This document shows positions 9,393 to 17,166 of a DNA stretch of 64,000 nucleotides, piece after piece. The number at the start of each line of letters is the position of its first letter. Within the stretch, counting starts at the first letter, position 1. The translations under genes and the position numbers were made by a program. This DNA is from Spirochaetota bacterium (GTDB lineage: Bacteria; Spirochaetota; Spirochaetia; Treponematales; Breznakiellaceae): assembly GCA_023406985.1 (NCBI GenBank), contig JAEXTK010000101.1, forward strand, positions 9,639-73,638, read 5' to 3'. The notes under the pieces were generated by a model. The model saw only the letters and a program-made list of their open reading frames with translations, was not told the DNA's origin and did not search any database.

Positions 9393-10193
9393 ATGAGGAA
9401 TCGACTCGCGATGGCGCTACTCGGGGCGGGGCTCGCGCTCCAGGGCGTTCCCGTCCAACCCTGCAGCATCTTTTCCTGCCGGACGGAGGCGGGGACCTTC
9501 TTCTGCGGCAACGAGGACTGGACGGCGACCGATCCCGCGTTCATGACCGTTCCGCCGCGGGACGGGGCGTACGGCTACGTCGCCTTCGGGTGGGCGTCGT
9601 ACCTCCCGGACTATGTCCAAGCCGGCATCAATTCGGAGGGGCTCTGCTTCGATTGGGCGGTGGTTCCGCCCCAGCGCTTCGTGTCCACCCCCGGCAAGAA
9701 ACCCTTGCCGCTGGACGCGACCGTGGAGATCCTCAAGACCTGCGCGACCGTGGCGGAGGCGCTCGCCTTCATCGAGAAGAACGATTTCCCCAATCTCGCG
9801 AACGAACACCTGTTCCTGGCGGACCGGAAGGGCTCCTCCTGCGTCGTGGAGTACGTCCGCGGCCAGGTACGCATCGTCAAAGGAAGCGCTTACCTCGCCG
9901 CGACCAACTTCCACCTCACGGATACGTCGCTCGGATGGTATCCCTGCGAACGCTACGAGCGCATAACGGCAGGTCTCTCCGGAGAGACCGGCAAGCTCGT
10001 GCCCGCGGATCTCGTCCGCCTCCTGGACGCGGCGCATCAGGAAGGCGCCTATCCGACGATCTACTCCTACGTGTTCGACCTCTCGCGGATGAAGTTGACC
10101 GTCTTCTTCAGGCACGACTATACGCGGAGTAAGGAATACCTCGTGGCCGATCTGCTCGCTTCCGGCCGGACGGTCCGGATCGCCGCCCGCTGA
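9393..10193 (+). CDS. Secreted linear amide C-N hydrolase, choloylglycine hydrolase-like
   Basis: This 266-residue protein begins with a signal peptide (MRNRLAMALLGAGLALQGVP) and then PCSIFSCRTEAGTFFCGNED. In the Ntn hydrolase superfamily the N-terminal cysteine exposed after processing is the nucleophile; Cys24 (QPCSIF) is the natural candidate and the following GNEDW resembles the penicillin V acylase/bile salt hydrolase pattern. A later ATNFHLTD block is also family-like. It would hydrolyse a linear amide outside the cytoplasm; the substrate (N-acyl amino acid, N-acyl homoserine lactone, bile salt or antibiotic) cannot be told. Strong GGAGGAG site upstream. It is at the short end of the family, so a diverged activity is possible. 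Confidence 0.75.
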   Translation: MRNRLAMALLGAGLALQGVPVQPCSIFSCRTEAGTFFCGNEDWTATDPAFMTVPPRDGAYGYVAFGWASYLPDYVQAGINSEGLCFDWAVVPPQRFVSTPGKKPLPLDATVEILKTCATVAEALAFIEKNDFPNLANEHLFLADRKGSSCVVEYVRGQVRIVKGSAYLAATNFHLTDTSLGWYPCERYERITAGLSGETGKLVPADLVRLLDAAHQEGAYPTIYSYVFDLSRMKLTVFFRHDYTRSKEYLVADLLASGRTVRIAAR

Positions 10194-10199
10194 AGAGGA

Positions 10200-10748
10200 T
10201 TATCGGGGCCGCGCGAGCGGCGCGATGCGGGCGAAACTCCCCGCGGTGACGGCGCAGCTTTCCTTGCGGAGGCGCGTCTCGGTGCCGTCCGCGAAGCGGA
10301 CGGACCCGTCGCAGCGGCCCTCGCGGACGAGGTCCACGCCTTCGCAGGACCAACGGCCGCCCCATACCGGAAAGTCCTTTCCCCCGTAGGGAATCGCCGC
10401 GGGCAGCTGGGCGGATTCGGCGCGGAGCCGCATGACGGCCCGGCGCACGGGCCCCGCGTCCGCGGCCAGGGTGCCGCGCACGTCGCAGCCGTCATCGGAG
10501 GCGCGGATGCGGAGCTGCCGCGGCCCGACGCGATACGTCGCGCTTTCCGGATAGCGCTCGCGCATGAAGCGTTCGCCGTTCTCCGCGTTGACGTAGACCG
10601 CCGGCGGCAGGGCGGTCGAGCCTCCGAGCGCGATGAAACAGTCGAAGGTCCCGTGCGTCGGACTGTGTATCCTGCACCATTCGAATTTTCCGGGTAGGTG
10701 GGCGAACGGGGAGAAGAACTCCCAAACCGCGTCGGTATCGATGTCCAT
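10200..10748 (-). CDS. Hypothetical protein
   Basis: A 182-residue soluble protein that I do not recognise. It starts MDIDTDAVWEFFSPFAHLPG and is rich in alternating hydrophobic residues and glycines, consistent with a mostly beta protein. It has no signal peptide, no membrane helix and no recognisable catalytic motif; cysteines are scattered (WCRIHS, FDCFIALGG, GRCDGS). It stands alone, convergent with the amide hydrolase gene (6 bases apart). Coding status rests on an uninterrupted frame with the usual GC-rich third positions and on the lack of any better frame here. A weak minus-strand TAGCGT seven bases before the ATG is not convincing as a promoter. Confidence 0.6.
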   Translation of the reverse strand: MDIDTDAVWEFFSPFAHLPGKFEWCRIHSPTHGTFDCFIALGGSTALPPAVYVNAENGERFMRERYPESATYRVGPRQLRIRASDDGCDVRGTLAADAGPVRRAVMRLRAESAQLPAAIPYGGKDFPVWGGRWSCEGVDLVREGRCDGSVRFADGTETRLRKESCAVTAGSFARIAPLARPR

Positions 10749-10823
10749 GGGGGCACGCTACCACGGGCCGCGTGCGCGCGTCTGCGCCCCGCGGCGCCTT
10801 CCGTTTCCGAGGGGCCGCGGGAG

Positions 10824-10861
10824 GGGAACCGGCCCGGTCCGTAGACCGGTCCGGGTTTCCC
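10824..10861 (-). terminator. Possible terminator after the flavocytochrome gene
   Basis: Nested inverted repeats follow the stop at 10872: an outer GGGAA (10824-10828) with TTCCC (10857-10861) and an inner CCCGG/CCGGG pair. No clear U-tract follows, so confidence is low. Confidence 0.4.
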
Positions 10862-10871
10862 GGTAGGATCG

Positions 10872-12596
10872 TTACTTCAGGGCGACCACGTTCGTTCCGG
10901 CGATGCGGCCGAAGACGATGGTGTCGGCGAGGGCGTTGCCGCCGAGGCGGTTCGTGCCGTGGATGCCGCCGGTGACTTCGCCCGCGGCGAAGAGGCCGGG
11001 GATGACGTTTCCGTCCACGCCGATGACCTGGGCCTTGGTGTTGATCTTCACGCCGCCCATGGTGTGGTGGACGGTCGGGATACGGGGGCTCGCGTAGAAC
11101 GGCGGCTTATCGAGCTTCTGCCCGAGGAGCTTCTTCCCGAGGGGATCGCTCTTGGCTTCGACGCCGGCGTTGTACTCGTCGACGGTCTTGCGGAAGGCCG
11201 CGGGATCGACGCCGATCTGGACGGCGAGTTCCTCGATGGTGTTCGCGGTGAACGCGCTGCCCTGCTTCACGCACTGCTCGGCGGTCTGGTTGAAGCTGTT
11301 CTTCGTCTGGGGCGTCGGCATGGAGTGGGCGTCGCAGACGATGTACATGAGCTGGTCCTTCTGCTTGAGGAGGGCCTGGGTCATGACGTCGCGGCGTTCG
11401 GCCTCGGAAACGAAGCGCTGGCCGGCCTTGTTGATGTAGATGTAGTCTTCGACGTTGAAGCCGACCCAGCCGTCAAGCGCTCCCGACTTGGGATCGCCGA
11501 GGGGGAGCATCTGGATGTATTCCATACCGACGAGGGCCACGCCGATCTTCTCGGCCATGACGATGCCGTCGCCCGTGGCGCCGGGGTGGTTCGTGGTGCC
11601 GAAGTTGGGGGTGAGGCGGGCATCGTATTTCTGGCGCATCTCCTTGTTCGCGGAGAAACCGCCGGAGGCGAGCACGACGCCCATCTTGGCCTGGTAGCGC
11701 GTGCGGACGCCGTTCTTGTCGGCGGCGATGACGGCGACGACGCGGCCGTTCTCCTTCACGATCTGCTCTGCCTTGGTGTCAAGCAGGATCTTGACGCCGT
11801 TCTTGTCGGCGGCCGCCTTGAGCGTCTTGATGAAACCGGTGCCCAGCGGATCTTTCGCCGCATGGCTGCGCGGCCAGAGGGCGCCGAGGACGGTGAAGAC
11901 CTTGTCGTCGAACTGCATTCCCATGCTTTCGAGCCACACGAGCCCTTCGGGAGCCCCAGAGGTGAGCGTCTTCACGAGCTCCGGGTCGCCCTTGTTGTCG
12001 CCGCCGGCGAGGGTCTGCTCGTAGTGCTTCTGCGGCGAATCCTCGATGCCCTGCTTGGGCTGGCGGACCGGATCGGCCGCGTTGTACGCGCCGCCCGAGC
12101 GGATGGAGTTGCCGCCCAGCGCCGGCATCTTCTCAAGGAGGATGACCTTGGCTCCGGCCTTGGAGGCCTCCGTGGCGGCCGCGAGTCCCGCGTTGCCGCC
12201 GCCGATGACGATGACGTCGGCCTTGACCGTCTTGGAGACGGGGTAGACCGTCGCGCCCGCGAGGGCCTGCACGACGGCGGCCTTGATCGCCTCGCTCGTC
12301 TCGGACGCGCCGGAAATGGCGTCCACGTCGGCGCTCTGCTTCTTGACGATGGCGGCCGGGATCTGCTGGACCGCGACGTCGGAGATGCCGGCCGTATCGA
12401 CCGACTTCACTTCCACCGTCTTGATTTTCTTGCCCTTCACCGTAACGGTGACGGTCATCTCTCCGCCGTGGCTCTCGGCCTTCCCGACGTAAACGCCGTC
12501 CACGTAGGTCGGCTTGGCGGCCTTGTCGGCGGCGAAAAGATTTCCGACCGCGAAGATCGCGGCGACGGCCACTACGGCCATCAGCTTCTTAAGCAT
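10872..12596 (-). CDS. Exported flavocytochrome c-type fumarate/urocanate reductase-like protein (FMN-binding plus FAD domains)
   Basis: The 574-residue protein has a signal peptide (LMAVVAVAAIFAVGNLFA), an FMN-binding domain (about 35-120) ending in DAISGASETSEAIK, where the Ser after SGA is the usual covalent FMN site, and a succinate dehydrogenase/fumarate reductase flavoprotein domain from about 135 (KADVIVIGGGNAGLAAA). Substrate-pocket motifs HHTMGGV and GIHGTNRLGGNALADTIVFG are intact. Relatives reduce fumarate, urocanate, methacrylate or cinnamates at the end of anaerobic respiration; the substrate cannot be fixed from sequence. There is no haem domain, so electrons must come from a separate donor. 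Start at 12596 has GAGGAGG. It is divergent from, and probably controlled by, the TetR gene. Confidence 0.9.
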   Translation of the reverse strand: MLKKLMAVVAVAAIFAVGNLFAADKAAKPTYVDGVYVGKAESHGGEMTVTVTVKGKKIKTVEVKSVDTAGISDVAVQQIPAAIVKKQSADVDAISGASETSEAIKAAVVQALAGATVYPVSKTVKADVIVIGGGNAGLAAATEASKAGAKVILLEKMPALGGNSIRSGGAYNAADPVRQPKQGIEDSPQKHYEQTLAGGDNKGDPELVKTLTSGAPEGLVWLESMGMQFDDKVFTVLGALWPRSHAAKDPLGTGFIKTLKAAADKNGVKILLDTKAEQIVKENGRVVAVIAADKNGVRTRYQAKMGVVLASGGFSANKEMRQKYDARLTPNFGTTNHPGATGDGIVMAEKIGVALVGMEYIQMLPLGDPKSGALDGWVGFNVEDYIYINKAGQRFVSEAERRDVMTQALLKQKDQLMYIVCDAHSMPTPQTKNSFNQTAEQCVKQGSAFTANTIEELAVQIGVDPAAFRKTVDEYNAGVEAKSDPLGKKLLGQKLDKPPFYASPRIPTVHHTMGGVKINTKAQVIGVDGNVIPGLFAAGEVTGGIHGTNRLGGNALADTIVFGRIAGTNVVALK

Positions 12597-12642
12597 ACCT
12601 GTTCCTCCTCGGGTCCCGCTTTCCGGCCGGACCCAAATCGCG

Positions 12643-12658
12643 AAATAATGCACTATTT
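12643..12658. promoter_or_regulatory. Putative TetR operator
   Basis: AAATAATGCACTATTT is a 16-base inverted repeat with 14 of 16 positions symmetric (AAATA-R-TGCA-Y-TATTT). Its centre at 12650.5 coincides with the predicted start site of the flavocytochrome promoter, and it overlaps that promoter's -10. This is where a repressor from the adjacent divergent TetR gene would be expected to bind. Confidence 0.55.
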
Positions 12659-12684
12659 GTATCATGCTTTTTCTGCCGAATCAA
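12656..12684 (-). promoter_or_regulatory. Promoter of the flavocytochrome gene
   Basis: On the minus strand TTGATT (12684-12679), a 17-base spacer and TACAAA (12661-12656) predict a start near 12649, giving a leader of about 50 bases with GAGGAGG before the ATG. Confidence 0.55.
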
Positions 12685-12739
12685 TTCGCCGAACCGATTC
12701 TGGATATAAAAAGATTGTATTCGGTCCCCTGCGGCTACT

Positions 12740-12768
12740 TTCGCAGCCGGGGCGTCCGCGGGTATACT
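12740..12768 (+). promoter_or_regulatory. Promoter of the TetR gene
   Basis: TTCGCA (12740-12745), a 17-base spacer and TATACT (12763-12768) predict a start at about 12775, an 11-base leader containing ACGGAG, then the ATG at 12786. Confidence 0.6.
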
Positions 12769-12785
12769 CTCCGCACGGAGTCGGG

Positions 12786-13445
12786 ATGAAAAAAGCGGGG
12801 CCGAGCGGCCGGAAATTACGCGCGATCGAATCGAAAAGCCGGATCTACGAGGCCGCGATCGCGGTCATTACGGAGAAGGGATTCGAGGAAGCGAGCATCA
12901 AGGAAATCGTGTCCCGCGCCGGCGTCTCCGTCGGCGCCTTCTACCATCATTTCGCGTCCAAGGACGCCGTGCTCGAGGAGAATTTCAGGCTGGCCGACGA
13001 GCGCTTCGCCCACCTTACGTCGCAGGCCCGCGCGGGGGCAGGGGCCGCGAGTCCGCTCCCGGGCGAAGGTACGCCCGCCGAAGCGGGTACGCTCGTCGGA
13101 GCGACGGCGGCGGACCGGATCGTCGACTACATGGGGCGCTACGGCCGTTTCGTGGAGAAGGTGACGGGCCTGGACCTGTCCCGGCGCATCTACACGCCGC
13201 GCAACAAGCTCTTCGTGCGGAAGGGCCGGCCGATGCAGACCGTCCTCGCATCGCTCATCGCCGAGGGCGTCGCTTCGGGCGAGCTCACGACCGACCTCCC
13301 GAGCGAAACCGCGAGCGACTGGCTCTTCGTCGGCGCCCGCGGCGTCGCCTTCCACTGGTGCCTCATGGACGGGAAATTCGACCTCGAACATGCCATGCGC
13401 ACCTACGCGCGGCGGGCCCTCAGGGCCCTGGAACCGCTCGCCTGA
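12786..13445 (+). CDS. TetR/AcrR family transcriptional regulator
   Basis: The 219-residue protein has a typical TetR N-terminal helix-turn-helix: YEAAIAVITEKGFEEASIKE then IVSRAGVSVGAFYHHFASKD at about residues 20-60. The rest is the helical ligand-binding and dimer domain, with an alanine/glycine-rich insertion at about 80-105. TetR proteins are usually repressors released by a small molecule. It is divergent from the flavocytochrome gene, and a 16-base palindrome sits on that gene's predicted start site, so local control of the reductase is the simplest reading. The ligand may be the reductase substrate. It ends 12 bases before the convergent isocitrate dehydrogenase stop. Confidence 0.9.
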   Translation: MKKAGPSGRKLRAIESKSRIYEAAIAVITEKGFEEASIKEIVSRAGVSVGAFYHHFASKDAVLEENFRLADERFAHLTSQARAGAGAASPLPGEGTPAEAGTLVGATAADRIVDYMGRYGRFVEKVTGLDLSRRIYTPRNKLFVRKGRPMQTVLASLIAEGVASGELTTDLPSETASDWLFVGARGVAFHWCLMDGKFDLEHAMRTYARRALRALEPLA

Positions 13446-13457
13446 GGGCCGTCCCGG

Positions 13458-14660
13458 TCAGGAAAGCCGCTTCGCGATCGCGTCCACGAACTCCCAGGAG
13501 TCCAGGGACTTCCGGGGGGCGGGGTCGGCGATCTTGGCCAGGTCGGCGGTCATCTCGCCTTCCTGGATCGCGGCGATGGTGGCCCGCTCGAGCCGCGCGG
13601 CGAAGGCGGCGAGCTCCGGCGTCCCGTCGAGCTCGGCTCGCTTGGCCAAGGCTCCGGTCCAGGCGAAGATGAGGGCCACGGGATTCGTGCTCGTCTTCTC
13701 GCCCTTCTTCCAGCGGTAGAAGTGCTGCTGGACCGTGCCGTGGGCGGCCTCGTACTCGAAGGCGCCCGAGGGGGAGACGAGGACGCTCGTCATCATGGCG
13801 AGGCTGCCGGAGGCGCTCGCGATCATGTCGCTCATCACGTCGCCGTCGTAGTTCTTGCAGGCCCAGAGGAAGCCGCCCTCGCTCTTCACCACCCGGGCCA
13901 CCGCGTCATCGATCAGGGTGTAGAAATAGGTGATGCCCGCGGCTTCTCCCCGCTCCTTGAATTCCGTTTCCCATACGCGGCCGAAGATCTCCTTGAACCG
14001 TCCGTCGTAGGTCTTGGAGATGGTGTCCTTGGTGGCGAACCATACGTCGAGCTTCTCCTCGAGCGCGTAGAGGAAGCAGGCGCGCGCGAAGCTTTCTATA
14101 GAAGCATCGAGGTTGTGCATCCCTTGGACCACGCCGCTACCGTTCATGTCGGCGACGAGCACCTTCTTTTGGCTGCCGTCGGCCGCGGTGTAGACGAGCT
14201 CCACCTTGCCGGGGCCGGGAACGGCCATCTCGGCGTTCTTGTAGACGTCGCCGTAGGCGTGGCGGCCGATGACGATGGGTTTCTTCCAGGTGGATACGGT
14301 GGCCTTGACGTTGGAGAGGACGATCGGCATGCGGAATACGGTGCCGTCCAGGATGGCGCGGATCGTCGCGTTCGGGCTCGGGTGGAGGGCCTTGAGGTCG
14401 TATTCGACCTTGCGGGCCGCGTTGGAGGTGATGGTCGCGCACTTGACGCCGACGCCGAGGCGGAGGATGGCCCGCGCCGATTCGGCGGTGACCTCGTCGT
14501 CGGTGGCGTCGCGGTTCATGAGCCCGAGGTCGTAATATTCGGTCTTGAGGTCCACGAAGGGGTGGATGAGCTTTTCCTTCACGAGCGCCCAGAGGACGCG
14601 GGTCATCTCGTCCCCGTCGATTTCGACGATCGCCTTCTTCATCGATATCCGTGAAGCCAT
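13458..14660 (-). CDS. icd: Isocitrate dehydrogenase (NADP-dependent, eukaryotic-type subfamily)
   Basis: The 400-residue enzyme oxidises isocitrate to 2-oxoglutarate and CO2 with NADP. It belongs to the homodimeric IDH1/IDH2-like subfamily rather than the E. coli type: VEIDGDEMTRVLWALVKEKL, NPNATIR-like PSPNATIRAIL, ATKDTISKTYDGRFKEIF, CKNYDGDVMSD and EYEAAHGTVQQHFYRW are all in order. Start at 14660 (MASRISMKKAIVEI) is nine bases after GGAGG; the later ATG at 14642 is an alternative. Upstream lie two matched inverted repeats also found at the citrate synthase promoter. Together these enzymes and an aconitase outside the window would make 2-oxoglutarate for glutamate. It is head to head with an unknown gene. 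Confidence 0.95.
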   Translation of the reverse strand: MASRISMKKAIVEIDGDEMTRVLWALVKEKLIHPFVDLKTEYYDLGLMNRDATDDEVTAESARAILRLGVGVKCATITSNAARKVEYDLKALHPSPNATIRAILDGTVFRMPIVLSNVKATVSTWKKPIVIGRHAYGDVYKNAEMAVPGPGKVELVYTAADGSQKKVLVADMNGSGVVQGMHNLDASIESFARACFLYALEEKLDVWFATKDTISKTYDGRFKEIFGRVWETEFKERGEAAGITYFYTLIDDAVARVVKSEGGFLWACKNYDGDVMSDMIASASGSLAMMTSVLVSPSGAFEYEAAHGTVQQHFYRWKKGEKTSTNPVALIFAWTGALAKRAELDGTPELAAFAARLERATIAAIQEGEMTADLAKIADPAPRKSLDSWEFVDAIAKRLS

Positions 14661-14680
14661 TGGGTGAATCCTCCGATGTC

Positions 14681-14692
14681 GTATACGTATAC
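14681..14692. promoter_or_regulatory. Operator-like inverted repeat upstream of icd (proximal)
   Basis: GTATACGTATAC is a perfect 12-base palindrome of 5-2-5 form (GTATA-CG-TATAC), extended to 14 bases by flanking C and G. Its centre lies 21 bases, two helical turns, from the next repeat. The same type of repeat is found before the citrate synthase gene. Confidence 0.55.
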
Positions 14693-14701
14693 GAAATAGT
14701 T

Positions 14702-14713
14702 GCATATGTATGC
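14702..14713. promoter_or_regulatory. Operator-like inverted repeat upstream of icd (distal)
   Basis: GCATATGTATGC has perfect 5-base arms (GCATA/TATGC) around two bases, the same form as GCATATTTATGC at 46684-46695 upstream of citrate synthase. On the minus strand it falls where the -10 of an icd promoter with TTGACA (14736-14731) would be, so it could block or replace a weak -10. Confidence 0.55.
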
Positions 14714-14729
14714 GATGACGCGGCCGCCC

Positions 14730-14757
14730 TTGTCAACGCCCGATGTCATGATATAAT
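14730..14757 (+). promoter_or_regulatory. Promoter of the 14784 gene; -35 shared with icd
   Basis: TTGTCA (14730-14735), a 16-base spacer and TATAAT (14752-14757) predict a start at about 14764 and a 20-base leader with GGAGG. The complementary strand of the same -35 reads TTGACA (14736-14731), so the two divergent genes appear to share a -35 region. Confidence 0.65.
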
Positions 14758-14783
14758 GCGTCATCCGCATCGGAGGATTCATC

Positions 14784-16034
14784 ATGAGGGCATCCGCATC
14801 GGACGTCACGCCGTCAGGCGTTTCGCCCACGGGCTCCGCGCCCGCCCAGCAGAAGGCAGCAGAGCCCATGAAGGACACCGGCACGCAGGAGCGTAAGCGT
14901 TGCCTCGACCTCCGCGCCAGGGTAGTCCTTGGCGATGCGGGCGTACGCTTTTTCGGCGCGCGTTCCACCACGCTCCACCGTTTCGATAGCCCCGACGGGG
15001 AAGGCCGCTACGGTTTCAGGCTCCGCACGGTCGACGTCCCGTGGCTGCGGCGCCTCCTCCTCTCCGGTTTCGTCGATAAGGCCGAATTCCCCGTCCGCGA
15101 CGTCGGCTCGGTGAAGGACGACATCGGCGACCTCGCGCGCCTCGTGGTCTTCTCCATGCTCTACGGACGTTTCCGGTCTTCCACCACCGCGCGCGCGGTG
15201 GATTCGGACGTCATCCGGCGGTGGAACCGCACCCATCCGCATCAGGCCTTGGACGCCCAGAACGCGGTTTCCCCCGCGGAGCTGCGCCGCGCCCTGGAGC
15301 CCCGTGCCGAAGCCATCCGCGAGCTCAAGCGCGAGATCGCCCTTCCGGCGCTCCGAACGATCTCCATCGACGAGAAGCGGAGCCCCGACGACAAGAAGCG
15401 GCTCGCCCGGTTCTCCCAGGATCTGCTCAACAGCCTCGATCCGCTCGTCTTCTTCGTACTGCTCGGGAGCCCTCCGGACGCCCGGCGCGCGATAGAGGAA
15501 GATATCGGCAAGGAACTCGTTTCCGCGATGGACAAGGTGGATTTGGCGGATTACCTCGCCCTCATGGTGCTGGAACTCATGAGCGCCGCCGAGCGATCGA
15601 CCCTGATCGACCTCGTGGGCGCCGGCGTACCGGCCTCGGAACTGCGAGCCCAGCTGGAGGATCCGGCCAAGCGCCACGAACTCCTGTCCAAACTCCCGAA
15701 CGGGCTCGCCTCCGCGATGGTCTGGTCGCTCGCCCGCCGCTGGTCCCTCGGCCGTTGGCGGTACCGGCTCCGGCTCGGGCTCTACGACGGTTCCAGTTCC
15801 TATGAAGACTCCAAGCGGCTCTTCGAGGAACGCGGCCGCCTATCGGTGGGCGACCGGAGCCTCAAGGAATTCTACGAGACCGGTACCGGACCGTACGGCG
15901 ACGATGGCCTCGGTTGGTACTACCTCTCCTTCATCGGCGAGGCCTGCGAGAGCATGGGCGTCGGCTTCGAGGCCTCCGTCCGCGAGCGGAGCGGCAGCGG
16001 GACCGCGGCCGTGAATCTGGTCTTCGTGTTCTAA
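14784..16034 (+). CDS. Uncharacterised protein, helical with GHKL-like C-terminal block
   Basis: This 416-residue soluble protein is not one I can name. After a low-complexity N-terminus (about 1-35) it has a beta-rich block (LDLRARVVLGDAGVRFFGAR), then a long helical middle (about 150-310) with LKREIALPALRTISIDEKRS and DDKKRLARFSQDLLNSLDPL. The C-terminus reads YGDDGLGWYYLSFIGEAC, then an SGSGTAAVNLVFVF ending; this order resembles the G-box and final strand of GHKL ATPases (GLGL, then GxGT), though no N-box is obvious, so a diverged or chance match is possible. Start is set by TATAAT and GGAGG upstream. It is head to head with icd and just ahead of the putrescine operon. Function unknown. 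Confidence 0.65.
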   Translation: MRASASDVTPSGVSPTGSAPAQQKAAEPMKDTGTQERKRCLDLRARVVLGDAGVRFFGARSTTLHRFDSPDGEGRYGFRLRTVDVPWLRRLLLSGFVDKAEFPVRDVGSVKDDIGDLARLVVFSMLYGRFRSSTTARAVDSDVIRRWNRTHPHQALDAQNAVSPAELRRALEPRAEAIRELKREIALPALRTISIDEKRSPDDKKRLARFSQDLLNSLDPLVFFVLLGSPPDARRAIEEDIGKELVSAMDKVDLADYLALMVLELMSAAERSTLIDLVGAGVPASELRAQLEDPAKRHELLSKLPNGLASAMVWSLARRWSLGRWRYRLRLGLYDGSSSYEDSKRLFEERGRLSVGDRSLKEFYETGTGPYGDDGLGWYYLSFIGEACESMGVGFEASVRERSGSGTAAVNLVFVF

Positions 16035-16041
16035 AGGTCCC

Positions 16042-16070
16042 TTGCGCCCACCCTCTCTTTGCGATACAAC
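16042..16070 (+). promoter_or_regulatory. Promoter of the putrescine operon, leaderless layout
   Basis: TTGCGC (16042-16047), a 17-base spacer and TACAAC (16065-16070) predict a start at about 16077, one base before the GTG at 16078. There is no Shine-Dalgarno site. This geometry favours that GTG over the ATG at 16132. Confidence 0.5.
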
Positions 16071-16077
16071 GAATTCC

Positions 16078-17166
16078 GTGAATACTGTCGAAGAACAACA
16101 GCCGGAAACGCCCCGCGCGGGCGGTTTCCGGATGCCCGCCGAGTGGGCAGACCGCGAGGGGACGCTCATGGCCTGGCCCGTCAGGGCCGAGGCGTGGCTC
16201 GATGGCCTCGCGGAGGCGCGGGACGGATACGTCGAGGTCGCGAACGCGATCTCGGAGTTCGAACGCGTGATCATGATCGTCCGCCCCGGTACGGAAGGCG
16301 GCTACGATGCGGTCGCCGACGCGCGGAAGCGTCTCTCGTCGGCCGTCGAGCTGTGGGAGTTGCCGCACGACGATTCGTGGCTCCGCGACAGCGGCCCGAC
16401 CTTCATCCTGGACGCGGCGGGGAAGCGCGCCGCCGTCAACTGGCGATTCAACGCCTGGGGAGAAAAGTACCGGCCGTACGACGCGGACGACCGCCTCGCG
16501 GGCGTGATCGCCGAACGCCTCGGCGCCCGCCGGTTCGACGCGCCGCTCGTCCTCGAGGGCGGCTCCATACATACGGACGGGGAGGGGACCCTCCTCACCA
16601 CCGCGGAATGCCTCCTCGCGAAGAACCGCAATCCCGACCTCGACGCGGCCGATATCGAGGCCCTGCTCCGCGAGTACCTCGGCGTCACGGCCTTCATCTG
16701 GCTGGATCGCGGCCTCGCCGGCGACGAGACGGACGGGCACGTGGACAACCTGGCCTGCTTCGTCCGGCCGGGCCTCATCGCCATGCAGGCGACGGCGGAT
16801 CGCGCGGACGCGAATTTCGCGAACAGCGAGACGAACCTCCGCATCCTCATGAAGGCCGAAGACGCGGCGGGGCGGCGGGTGGACCTCGTGACGATCGAGC
16901 AGCCTCCGGCGCGGTACTGCCGCTCCGAGCGGCTCACGCTCAGCTACATCAACTATTACCCGGTATCGGGAGGCCTCGTCGTGCCGGTTTTCGCCTCTTC
17001 GGGCGGCGCCGATATGGCCGCATCCGATGAGCGTGCCCTCGCCGTGCTCCGCGAGCTGTATCCGGGCCGCAAGATCGTGCCCATAGACGGCATGAGAATC
17101 ATCAAGGGAGGCGGCAACGTGCACTGCATCACCCAGCAGATCCCGGCCGTCGGAGGAAACGCGTGA
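16078..17166 (+). CDS. aguA: Agmatine deiminase
   Basis: The 362-residue enzyme hydrolyses agmatine to N-carbamoylputrescine and ammonia. Family features are clear: GFRMPAEWADREGTLMAWP at the N-terminus, LWELPHDDSWLRDSGPTFI, EGGSIHTDGEGTLLTT, the catalytic His in GDETDGHVDNLACF, and the nucleophile Cys at about residue 350 in GGGNVHCITQQIP. The start is taken as GTG 16078, because the family normally has a few residues before GFxMPAEW and a promoter fits it. It is the first gene of a tightly coupled operon (GTGA overlap with the next gene) whose products convert arginine to putrescine. Confidence 0.95.
   Translation: MNTVEEQQPETPRAGGFRMPAEWADREGTLMAWPVRAEAWLDGLAEARDGYVEVANAISEFERVIMIVRPGTEGGYDAVADARKRLSSAVELWELPHDDSWLRDSGPTFILDAAGKRAAVNWRFNAWGEKYRPYDADDRLAGVIAERLGARRFDAPLVLEGGSIHTDGEGTLLTTAECLLAKNRNPDLDAADIEALLREYLGVTAFIWLDRGLAGDETDGHVDNLACFVRPGLIAMQATADRADANFANSETNLRILMKAEDAAGRRVDLVTIEQPPARYCRSERLTLSYINYYPVSGGLVVPVFASSGGADMAASDERALAVLRELYPGRKIVPIDGMRIIKGGGNVHCITQQIPAVGGNA

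Noticed and set aside
10749..10790. Leaderless promoter for the 10200-10748 gene
   Set aside because: Minus-strand TAGCGT lies six bases before the ATG, but it matches the consensus poorly and no -35 could be found.
10959..12785. Open frame running opposite the flavocytochrome gene and into the TetR frame
   Set aside because: Only the part from the ATG at 12786 is TetR-like and has a promoter and ribosome-binding site. The earlier part is antisense shadow.
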